A stretch of DNA of 6,455 nt from Thermoplasmata archaeon (GTDB lineage: Archaea > Thermoplasmatota > Thermoplasmata > Lutacidiplasmatales > UBA184). The notes under the pieces were generated by a model that did no database searches, was not told the DNA's origin, and saw only the letters and a program-made list of their open reading frames with translations. The DNA lies in contig JASHUV010000002.1 in NCBI GenBank assembly GCA_030039825.1, positions 1-6,455 on the forward strand, given 5' to 3'. Each line of letters opens with the position of its first letter. The first letter of the stretch is position 1. The position numbers were made by a program, and so were the translations under genes. Shown here one piece after another: positions 1 through 5,361 of this stretch.

Positions 1-581
1 CCGACGATCTTCCGCACCATCCCCCAAACGAAGGATCGCGCCCGAACATCGAGGACGAGCCAGTCCCCGTCGATCCGGGGCCGGATCGAGCCGACCGCCC
101 GGAGGACGGGGGCCCCCGACACGACGCCGCGGCCGAACGTCCGCGCGTCGACCGGTCCGACCAGGCGCTCGGCCGCGGCCTCCCAGGACGGGGGAACCTC
201 CCGGGCCTCCCGCTCCCAGTAGCGGTACCATCGGTCCGACGCCGCGCGCGGACGGTAGCTCTCTGGGACGGGGGCGAGGGCGGTGAACCGTATCTCCGGG
301 GCGATCCCGTTGAGCGCCCGCAGGAGCGCCGCCGGGGGCAGGCGCGAGGAGAGCGCGAGGGTGTTCCCGCGCGCGCTCACCCCCCGATCGGTCCGGCTCG
401 AGACGGCGAGCCGGGCCGACGCGGCCGTCGGGGCGATGCCGAGCCTCACGACGCCCCGGAGGATCTCCCCCTCGACGGTGCGGCGGCCGGGCTGTCGCGC
501 CCAACCGTCGAACGGCGCCCCGTCGTACCCGAAACGGAGGACGTAGCGGGGCAGGGGGCGGAGCGGGGGGCGGTCCGGCAC
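1..581 (-). CDS. truA: tRNA pseudouridine synthase TruA (C-terminus cut by window edge)
   Basis: This gene begins at a GTG at 581-579 and runs off the left edge after 193 codons, with no in-frame stop. TruA converts uridines at positions 38-40 of the tRNA anticodon arm to pseudouridine. Seen in my translation: an N-terminal strand RYVLRFGYDGAPFDGW (residues 12-27), the catalytic box SRTDRGVSA (residues 62-70, with Asp65 as the expected nucleophile), and ARSFVWGMVRKIVG at the cut end, matching the family's GxxFLxxMVRxIVG segment. SRTDxGVSA rather than the bacterial GRTDAGVHA is the archaeal form. The start was chosen because the family signature begins about ten residues later, the stop of the 318-residue gene lies 14 bases upstream, and no ATG fits. 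I see no Shine-Dalgarno and no TATA-like element, so it is probably read through from the gene upstream. Identity is very secure; the exact start is less so. Confidence 0.93.
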   Translation of the reverse strand, partial: MPDRPPLRPLPRYVLRFGYDGAPFDGWARQPGRRTVEGEILRGVVRLGIAPTAASARLAVSSRTDRGVSARGNTLALSSRLPPAALLRALNGIAPEIRFTALAPVPESYRPRAASDRWYRYWEREAREVPPSWEAAAERLVGPVDARTFGRGVVSGAPVLRAVGSIRPRIDGDWLVLDVRARSFVWGMVRKIV

Positions 582-595
582 GGGCCGAGGGAGGG

Positions 596-1552
596 TCAGC
601 CGCCGCCGCGCGCGGCGACGAACGGGCTCGCGGGGGATGACAGGGGGCTCGCCGGGGAGGCGAGCCCCGCCGCGAGGTCCGGGGCGTCCAGGATCGAGGT
701 CGAGCAGTTCACGGAGGCGGTGGTCGTCGCGAGCACATGGCCGTCCGTGCGGTTCAGCGCCACGGTGAGGACCGGCTCGGCGGTGCCCGACGGCCGGAGG
801 GGGGAGCAGGCGCTGTAGGTGACGTTCCACTCGCCCCGGAGGGAGCTCGCGAGGCGGACCTCGGGCGTCAGCCCGAAGGAGACGTCGGCCCCCGGGTGCG
901 CCGCGAGGAAGGCGGCCCCCCCGGCGGCGGCCGCTGCGGCGGCGACGGCGGGGGAGTCCGCGACCTCGGCGGGCACCGGGGTCACGAAGGGGGTGACGGT
1001 GGAGCAGTCCCCCCCGCCCAGGGTCGCGATCGGGGTCGCCGTGCCGTCCAGGACCGAGATCGCGAGGATCGCACCGTCCGGGCCACCGTACACGAACGTC
1101 CAATCCGGAGCGACGCCGAGGCTCGCGTTGCCCGTGAAGGCGGGCAGGCCGAGCGTGGCGTTCGTGTCGATCGGGGTGAAGGTGCAGTTGAGGACGCCGA
1201 GGACCTCGGTCAGGTTCTTCTCGAGCTCGCCGAGCGGTACCGTCAGCGGGGCCGTCGAGAGGTACCCCTCCGCCGCCAGGAGCGACCAGCTCCCGCCCTC
1301 CCGGGCCGCCGCCGCACCGTCCGAGAGCGTGCGCGCCTCGGCGAACGTGAGCGGCCCGTGGTCGGGTCCGGACATCGTCGGTGAGGCGGTGAGATCGTCG
1401 ACCACGTACGCCGCCGAGACGGCCGACGCGAGAGCGAGCCCCGCGACGACCACGGCGATCACCCCCCGACGGGAACGGACCGACGGCGGCGGGTCGGACG
1501 CGGGATTCGCCGCCCCCGGGGCCGGCGCCGTTCCGCCCGGGGGGATGGCCAT
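596..1552 (-). CDS. Membrane-anchored exported protein with tandem-repeated domain, function unknown
   Basis: I do not recognise a named family. The 318-residue product has a short Pro/Ala/Gly-rich head ending in RSRR (residues 26-29), then one hydrophobic segment (about 30-51), then a large outside part. This fits a signal-anchor protein with an extracellular C-terminal domain. The outside part seems to contain two copies of one unit: each has a Trp-started strand (W151, W242), a Leu/Val-rich strand, a turn with Asp-Gly, and a closing Cys-Ser-Thr (residues 183-185 and 283-285). Other cysteines are C123 and C249. Seven N-x-S/T sequons (N113, N122, N131, N142, N243, N267, N282) suit archaeal surface N-glycosylation. 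The strand-turn-strand unit ending in D/N-x-x-G recalls PepSY-like folds, but that is a guess. ATG at 1552 is the only sensible start, 20 bases after the upstream stop. The same reading frame stays open far upstream, which is only GC bias. Confidence 0.85.
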   Translation of the reverse strand: MAIPPGGTAPAPGAANPASDPPPSVRSRRGVIAVVVAGLALASAVSAAYVVDDLTASPTMSGPDHGPLTFAEARTLSDGAAAAREGGSWSLLAAEGYLSTAPLTVPLGELEKNLTEVLGVLNCTFTPIDTNATLGLPAFTGNASLGVAPDWTFVYGGPDGAILAISVLDGTATPIATLGGGDCSTVTPFVTPVPAEVADSPAVAAAAAAAGGAAFLAAHPGADVSFGLTPEVRLASSLRGEWNVTYSACSPLRPSGTAEPVLTVALNRTDGHVLATTTASVNCSTSILDAPDLAAGLASPASPLSSPASPFVAARGGG

Positions 1553-1571
1553 CGTCGCGCGAAGGGCGCGG

Positions 1572-1581
1572 CCTACTTTGG
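1572..1581 (-). promoter_or_regulatory. Candidate TATA-like element for the 318-residue gene
   Basis: On the minus strand this reads CCAAAGTAGG, an AT-richer patch in very GC-rich surroundings, centred about 24 bases before the ATG at 1552. That is the distance expected for a leaderless archaeal transcript. It overlaps the stop codon of the upstream gene and is a weak TATA match, so it may be chance. Confidence 0.3.
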
Positions 1582-2220
1582 TCCTTTGGCGGACCGCCGG
1601 GGTCGAGGCGCGGCGGGCGGCGCGGCCGCCTCCGGGGCGCCGGCCGGCGGGGCCGCCACCGGACGCCGGGCGCTCTTCGACCGTTCGAGGAGTTGGCGGA
1701 ACGTCTCGAAGTGGCGGGTGTACGGATCGGCGCGTCGCCGTTCCTCGAGCTCGGTGAGGGCGATCCCGAGCTGGGCCCTCGAGGCGGCCTCGCCGTTCTC
1801 CGCGCGGAGCGCGTAGACGCACAGGAGCTGGTAGGCCGGGAGGACGACGGCCTCCGGCCTCGGGGTGGACATGTCGCCTTTGCGGGGACGGTAGACCCGT
1901 TCCATCGGGACGCGGTCCGCGATCGCCCGCCGGTGGGAGAAGCCGAGGTACCGCCCCTCGCCGAGGACGCGCGTGACCTCGGCGACCCGTCCCCCGAAGG
2001 CGTTCGTGAGACGGTCGCACTCGAACCAGCACCAGGCGCCGAACGCGTAGTCCCCCTCGGCGTACGCCTCGACCGCGCGGCCGTAGAGCCGGCGCTCGGC
2101 CTCCTCCCGGGAGAGCTCCGGGAGATCGGCGAGCTCGGCCTTCCAGTCGGCGACGAGGACGTCGACGCGCTTCGTGGGGGAGAAGACGCGGAACTCCGGG
2201 ACGGCGAGGGCCTCGGCCAT
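1573..2220 (-). CDS. Helical protein of unknown function, downstream of glnA
   Basis: I do not recognise this 215-residue protein. It has no signal peptide and no membrane segment, so it should be cytoplasmic. Most of it (residues about 18-182) looks alpha-helical, rich in Glu, Arg, Ala and Leu, with several aromatic residues. One stretch, RAVEAYAEGDYAFGAWCWF (about residues 48-66), has the look of a TPR-like helix pair (AxxxY-x-x-GDY-x-x-A), but I see no clear repeat series. The last 35 or so residues are a disordered-looking Ala/Pro/Lys/Arg tail, which could bind nucleic acid or simply be a linker. It starts 44 bases after the glnA stop, with no Shine-Dalgarno before the ATG but an AT-rich patch at 2241-2250. 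Codons end overwhelmingly in G or C, which supports coding. Its place behind glnA is the only clue to function and is a weak one. Confidence 0.82.
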   Translation of the reverse strand: MAEALAVPEFRVFSPTKRVDVLVADWKAELADLPELSREEAERRLYGRAVEAYAEGDYAFGAWCWFECDRLTNAFGGRVAEVTRVLGEGRYLGFSHRRAIADRVPMERVYRPRKGDMSTPRPEAVVLPAYQLLCVYALRAENGEAASRAQLGIALTELEERRRADPYTRHFETFRQLLERSKSARRPVAAPPAGAPEAAAPPAAPRPRRSAKGPK

Positions 2221-2240
2221 CGGCCGATAGCCGCCCCGGA

Positions 2241-2250
2241 GGTTGAAACC
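2241..2250 (-). promoter_or_regulatory. Candidate TATA-like element for the 215-residue gene
   Basis: The minus strand reads GGTTTCAACC, itself an inverted repeat (GGTT/AACC), centred about 25 bases ahead of the ATG at 2220. Position and local AT-richness fit a leaderless archaeal promoter lying between the glnA stop and this gene. The match to a TATA consensus is weak. Confidence 0.3.
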
Positions 2251-2264
2251 GTTGCCCCTTCACC

Positions 2265-3737
2265 CTAGACGTCGAGGTACTGGTAGAACTCCCAGGGGTG
2301 CGGCCGCAAGTTGAGCTGGAGCTGCTCGTCGTGCTTCAGGTCGCGGTACGCCTCGAGGACCGACGGGGCGAACGCGGCGCTCAGGAACCCGGAGTCCGAG
2401 GCGAGGCACTCGAGGGCCTCGCCGAGCGAGCCGGGGAGCTCGCGCACGCCGAGCTCGCGGCGCTTCGCGGGGGTGAGCTTGTAGATGTTCGCGTCGACGG
2501 GGGGGGGCGGCTCGATCTTCCGCTTGATCCCGTCGAGGCCCGCGAGCGCGAGCGCCGCCTCGGTGAGGTAGATGTTGGCGGCGGAGTCGGGGGTCCGGTA
2601 CTCGATCCGCTTCGCCTCCGGGCGGCCCTTGAGGTAGAAGGGGATCCGCACGTTCGCGGAGCGGTTCGCCCGGCTCCACGCGATGAAGACCGGGGCCTCG
2701 TAGCCCGGGACGAGCCGGCGGTAGGAGTTCGTCGTCGGGTTGGTGATGGCGCAGAGGGCCCGGGCGTGATCGAGGAGACCGCCGACGTAGTACCGGCAGG
2801 TCTGGCTGACCTCGGCGTAGGCGTCGTTGGCGTCGAAGAAGGCGTTCGTCCCTCCCGACCAGATCGACTGGTTCATGTGGAGGCCGATCCCGTTGTCGCC
2901 GAAGACCGGTTTCGGCATCAGGGAGGCGATCTTCCCGTGGCGGCGGGCGACGGCCTTCAGCGTGAAGCGGATGTCCTGGACGTGGTCGGCCGCCGGGATG
3001 AGCTCGTCGAAGCGCATGTTGATCTCGCCCTGCCCGGCGGTCGCCACCTCGTGGTGGTGGGCGTCCATCCGGATGTGGAAGGAGTCGGTCAGGATGTTGC
3101 AGACCTCGCTGCGGATCCCCTCGAAGATGTCGGTCGGGCCGGCGCGATGGTACCCTTCCTTGAACCGGATCGACCCGTGGCCGTCCTGGGTGTTCCAGGG
3201 AGCCTCCGAGCTCACGATCTCGTAGCCCGCGCCGCCCCAGGCGTCGCGGACGGCATCGGCCGTCGGCATCAGGCGGACCTGGTCGAAGATGAAGAACTCG
3301 ACCTCCGGACCCCAGTAGGACCGGTCGTACCCGGCCGAGGCGAGCGCGGCGGCCGTCCGGTGGGCGATCCCGCGCGGGTCGTGGGCGTACGGCTCGTTCG
3401 AGCCCCCGAGACGGATGTCGCAGATGAAGCGGGCCGTCCCGCCGAGGTCGCTCGACCAGGGCATGATGCCGAAGGTCGAGGGGTCCGGTCGGAGGATCAT
3501 GTCCGACTCGAAGATCTCCCGGAAGCCCTTCACCGAGGAGCCGTCGAGCTTGGGGAGCCCGGTCGTGAACCCGTCCATGTCGAGCGCCGAGGAGGGGATG
3601 TGGACGTGGTTGAACCCGCCGAGGAGGTCCGTGTAGAACAGCTCGACCCAGCGCAGCTGCTGGTCCTTGATCGCCCGCAGCGCCAGTTCGGCCTTCGCGC
3701 CCCGATCCGCCGTCCCGCCCCCGTTCCCCTCCGGCAT
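2265..3737 (-). CDS. glnA: Type I glutamine synthetase with altered ATP-site motif
   Basis: This 490-residue protein is a type I glutamine synthetase (glutamate + NH3 + ATP to glutamine), the cytoplasmic entry point for ammonia. Seen: beta-grasp domain about residues 25-105 with LDGSSVKGF (D65); metal-site glutamates in GPEVEFF (E145, E147); HHEVATAGQGEI (E230, E238); MPKPVFGDNG (274-283); the flap PGYEAPV (E347); NRSANVRIP (358-366); and RIEYRTPD (E379, R381). Two normally conserved spots differ: NGSGMHxHQSLW is NGIGLHMNQSIW (282-293), replacing the second His, and the usual NPYL is NIYL (388-391). It is longer than most family members, partly through a Gly-rich head. I chose ATG 3737 because GAGGGG sits 5 bases upstream; a TTG at 3797 in frame would add 20 residues. 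It diverges from an Lrp-family regulator that probably controls it. A GlnA-like ligase with another substrate cannot be excluded. Confidence 0.93.
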   Translation of the reverse strand: MPEGNGGGTADRGAKAELALRAIKDQQLRWVELFYTDLLGGFNHVHIPSSALDMDGFTTGLPKLDGSSVKGFREIFESDMILRPDPSTFGIMPWSSDLGGTARFICDIRLGGSNEPYAHDPRGIAHRTAAALASAGYDRSYWGPEVEFFIFDQVRLMPTADAVRDAWGGAGYEIVSSEAPWNTQDGHGSIRFKEGYHRAGPTDIFEGIRSEVCNILTDSFHIRMDAHHHEVATAGQGEINMRFDELIPAADHVQDIRFTLKAVARRHGKIASLMPKPVFGDNGIGLHMNQSIWSGGTNAFFDANDAYAEVSQTCRYYVGGLLDHARALCAITNPTTNSYRRLVPGYEAPVFIAWSRANRSANVRIPFYLKGRPEAKRIEYRTPDSAANIYLTEAALALAGLDGIKRKIEPPPPVDANIYKLTPAKRRELGVRELPGSLGEALECLASDSGFLSAAFAPSVLEAYRDLKHDEQLQLNLRPHPWEFYQYLDV

Positions 3738-3742
3738 CGCCG

Positions 3743-3748
3743 CCCCTC
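3743..3748 (-). promoter_or_regulatory. Shine-Dalgarno deciding the glnA start
   Basis: The minus strand reads GAGGGG, then five bases, then the ATG at 3737. GAGG can pair with the CCUC at the 3' end of archaeal 16S rRNA. This supports the ATG over the upstream TTG at 3797 and implies a leader of about 65-70 bases, unlike the other genes here, which look leaderless. Confidence 0.5.
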
Positions 3749-3809
3749 GGGCGAGGTCAGGAGGCCCGAACTCATCAACCCTGCCGCCATCATTCAAAAC
3801 GAACGAACC

Positions 3810-3830
3810 GATGAATGGGTCTAATTCATC
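3810..3830. promoter_or_regulatory. Perfect inverted repeat, likely Lrp-type operator
   Basis: GATGAAT (3810-3816) and ATTCATC (3824-3830) are perfect reverse complements separated by 7 bases. Lrp/AsnC dimers bind palindromic sites of about this size, and the regulator gene starts 27 bases away. The repeat abuts the palindromic TATA box. For glnA it lies between the TATA box and the expected transcription start; for the regulator gene it lies just upstream of the TATA box. Further half-sites, TTCAT at 3843-3847 and ATGAA at 3857-3861, repeat the same 14-base half-site spacing in the opposite order. Confidence 0.6.
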
Positions 3831-3837
3831 ATATATG
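3830..3837. promoter_or_regulatory. Palindromic TATA box shared by lrp and glnA
   Basis: CATATATG is its own reverse complement, so it is a TATA box readable in both directions. On the plus strand its centre is about 23 bases before the regulator's ATG at 3857, placing the transcription start at or next to the start codon (a leaderless message). On the minus strand the start would fall near 3808, giving glnA a leader of about 70 bases. No other strong TATA box is visible in the intergenic region. Confidence 0.65.
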
Positions 3838-3856
3838 GGCCGTTCATGGATAAACG

Positions 3857-4354
3857 ATGAAACGTACGTCCACCGGTCTCGATGACCTCGACCGCGGCAT
3901 CCTCGAGGAGCTCAACGTCGACGCCCGACGGAGCCACCGGGCGATCGCCCACCGGCTCGACGTCGCCCCCACGACCGTCATCCGCCGCGTGGAGCGCATG
4001 GAGCGGGACGGGACCATCCGGGGGTACGTCCCGCTCCTCGACGACGAGCGGCTCGGTTACGACCTTCTCGCGATGCTCGGGATCCGCATCTCCAAGGGTC
4101 GCCTCCGCGAGGTCGAGGAGCGTCTCGCCCGGGACCCTCGGGCGTTCGCCATCTACGACGTGACGGGGGAGTTCGACGCGCTCCTCCTCGGCCGGTTCCG
4201 GGACCGCCGGGACCTCGACCGGTTCGTGAAGCACGTCCTCCAGGACCCCCACGTCGAGCGCACCAACACCCAGCTCATCCTGAACCGCGTGAAGGACGAG
4301 GCCCGGGTGCCGGTCCCGCGCCGGGGGACGGGGGCTCGGGCGGCGAACGGTTAA
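3857..4354 (+). CDS. Lrp/AsnC-family transcriptional regulator
   Basis: A 165-residue regulator with the standard two-domain plan. Residues about 8-57 form the DNA-binding winged helix-turn-helix: LDDLDRGILEELNVDARRS, then IAHRLDVAPTTVIRRVERM as the recognition region, then DGTIRGY. Residues about 68-145 form the RAM domain, which binds a small effector (usually an amino acid) and makes dimers and octamers; TGEFDALLL (about 102-110) is its characteristic glycine-bearing motif. A basic tail of about 15 residues follows. It diverges from glnA across a short region with a palindromic repeat, so autoregulation and control of glnA in response to glutamine or another nitrogen signal are likely; in some haloarchaea an Lrp protein is known to act on glnA. 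The ATG sits about 23 bases after the TATA box centre, consistent with a leaderless message. Family certain; target and effector are inferred. Confidence 0.95.
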   Translation: MKRTSTGLDDLDRGILEELNVDARRSHRAIAHRLDVAPTTVIRRVERMERDGTIRGYVPLLDDERLGYDLLAMLGIRISKGRLREVEERLARDPRAFAIYDVTGEFDALLLGRFRDRRDLDRFVKHVLQDPHVERTNTQLILNRVKDEARVPVPRRGTGARAANG

Positions 4355-4356
4355 GG
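4349..4356 (+). promoter_or_regulatory. Candidate TATA-like element for the LsrF-like gene
   Basis: GGTTAAGG, overlapping the stop codon of the regulator gene, is the only AT-rich patch upstream of the aldolase gene. It is centred about 27 bases before the ATG at 4380, which has no Shine-Dalgarno. That spacing fits a leaderless promoter inside what would otherwise be a two-gene operon. Confidence 0.35.
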
Positions 4357-4379
4357 GCGCCCCCCGGTTCCCCGGCCCG

Positions 4380-5201
4380 ATGGACTGGGGGATGCGCAAT
4401 CGGATGGCCCGGCTGCTCCCGCCGGCCTCGGGGCGGACGGTCATGCTGGCCGTCGACCACGGCTACTTCATGGGCCCGACCCGGCGGCTTGAGAACGTGC
4501 GGGCGACGATCGCGCCCCTCGCCCCTCACGCCGATGTCCTCGCCCTCACCCGGGGGGTCCTGCGGACCTCGGTCGACCCGACGATCACGACGCCGATCCT
4601 CCTGCGGGTCTCCGGCGGGGCCACCGTCCTGAAGGAGGACCTCTCCCACGAGGCCCTCACGACCACCGTCCGGGAGGCCCACCGCCTGAACGTCGCCGGG
4701 GTCGCCCTCTCCGTCTTCGTCGGCGCCCCGCACGAGCACGAGTCGCTCGTCAATCTCGCCCAGCTCGTCGAGGCCGGGGAGGAGACCGGGATGCCGGTCG
4801 TCGCGATCACGGCCGTCGGCAAGGAGCTCGAGAAGCGCGATGCGCGCTACCTCGCCCTCGCCTGCCGGGTCGCCGCGGAGATCGGGGCCCATCTCGTCAA
4901 GACCTACTATTGCGACGGCTTCGACAAGGTCGTCGAGGGTTGCCCGGTCCCGCTCGTCGTCGCGGGCGGGCCCAAGCTCGACAGCGAGCGGGCGGCCCTC
5001 GAGCTCGCGCACGACGCCGTCGCCCAGGGGGCGAAGGGCGTCGACATGGGCCGGAACATCTGGCAGTCCGACCACCCGGTCGCGATGCTCAAGGCGCTCC
5101 GAGCGGTCGTCCACGACGGCGCGACGGTCCGGGAGGCGCTCGATGTCCTGGAGGGCGAGCGGGCCCGCGACCGCGCCCCGACACCGTCGGTGGCCGCCTA
5201 G
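4380..5201 (+). CDS. LsrF-like class I aldolase/thiolase (DeoC/FbaB-type TIM barrel)
   Basis: The 273 residues match LsrF, the bacterial 3-hydroxy-5-phosphonooxypentane-2,4-dione thiolase of autoinducer-2 breakdown, more closely than archaeal fructose-bisphosphate aldolase or the ADH synthase of aromatic biosynthesis. Shared landmarks from memory of E. coli LsrF: DWGM at the start (residues 2-5), TVMLAVDHGYFMGPT (20-34), ADVLALTRGVLR (51-62), AEIGAHLVKTYY with the Schiff-base lysine at K174, PVPLVVAGGPK (189-199), and the phosphate site VDMGRNIWQSDHPVAM (221-236). It lacks the roughly 30-residue N-terminal arm of E. coli LsrF; the frame is open upstream but has no start codon there. It follows the Lrp-type regulator by 25 bases on the same strand. 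No other lsr genes are in view, so AI-2 degradation should not be assumed; a sugar-phosphate aldolase or thiolase acting on a related C5-C7 substrate is as likely. Confidence 0.88.
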   Translation: MDWGMRNRMARLLPPASGRTVMLAVDHGYFMGPTRRLENVRATIAPLAPHADVLALTRGVLRTSVDPTITTPILLRVSGGATVLKEDLSHEALTTTVREAHRLNVAGVALSVFVGAPHEHESLVNLAQLVEAGEETGMPVVAITAVGKELEKRDARYLALACRVAAEIGAHLVKTYYCDGFDKVVEGCPVPLVVAGGPKLDSERAALELAHDAVAQGAKGVDMGRNIWQSDHPVAMLKALRAVVHDGATVREALDVLEGERARDRAPTPSVAA

Positions 5202-5221
5202 ACCGCGCGGCCCAGCGAGAG

Positions 5222-5230
5222 TTCATATTT
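5222..5230 (+). promoter_or_regulatory. TATA box of the tRNA-Leu gene
   Basis: TTCATATTT stands out as an AT-rich block in GC-rich DNA and is centred 30 bases before the mature 5' end of the tRNA. Archaeal tRNA genes use the same TATA/TBP promoters as protein genes, and this spacing would start transcription a few bases ahead of the tRNA. Confidence 0.6.
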
Positions 5231-5255
5231 CGCGCCCGGTACCCGCTCCCCGGAC

Positions 5256-5340
5256 GCGGGGATTGCCAAGCTTGGCCAAAGGCGCCAGATTCAGGGTCTG
5301 GTCTCGCAGGAGTTCGTGGGTTCAAATCCCTCTCCCCGCA
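5256..5340 (+). tRNA. tRNA-Leu, anticodon CAG
   Basis: An 85-base class II tRNA. The acceptor stem pairs 5256-5262 (GCGGGGA) with 5333-5339 (TCCCCGC), followed by discriminator A5340. The D arm pairs GCC (5265-5267) with GGC (5281-5283). The anticodon stem is CCAGA/TCTGG (5285-5289 and 5297-5301) around TTCAGGG, giving anticodon CAG at 5292-5294, which reads CUG leucine codons. The long variable arm (5302-5315) holds a CTC/GAG stem, the mark of tRNA-Leu and tRNA-Ser. The T loop is TTCAAAT (5321-5327); its stem GTGGG/CCCTC has a T-T mismatch at the second pair. No intron is seen and CCA is not encoded, since CCC follows. CUG should be a major codon in so GC-rich a genome. Confidence 0.96.
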
Positions 5341-5361
5341 CCCGATCCGCCGGGGGCCGGG

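Noticed and set aside
283..546. An 87-codon plus-strand open frame near the left edge
   Set aside because: It is antisense to truA, whose catalytic motif is unmistakable on the other strand.
596..2263. A single 555-codon minus-strand open frame spanning two genes
   Set aside because: The first 237 codons are an out-of-frame shadow of the 215-residue gene (Arg/Pro/Gly-rich, no domain). Only the part from the ATG at 1552, with its membrane segment, looks like real protein.
2499..2507. A run of nine G on the plus strand inside glnA, a possible slippage or frameshift site
   Set aside because: It encodes the Pro run in PPPPVD, and the glnA frame is continuous and matches the family on both sides, so there is no sign of a frameshift.
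2298..3824. A 508-codon plus-strand open frame antisense to all of glnA
   Set aside because: It lies directly opposite a highly conserved gene whose GC-rich third positions remove stops on the other strand. The translation is low-complexity Arg/Val/Gly/Asp-rich with no domain.
5347..5361. Short CCGG/CCGG hairpin between the tRNA and the convergent toroid gene, a possible terminator
   Set aside because: The stem is only about 4 base pairs, no T-run follows on either strand, and such hairpins are expected by chance at this GC content.
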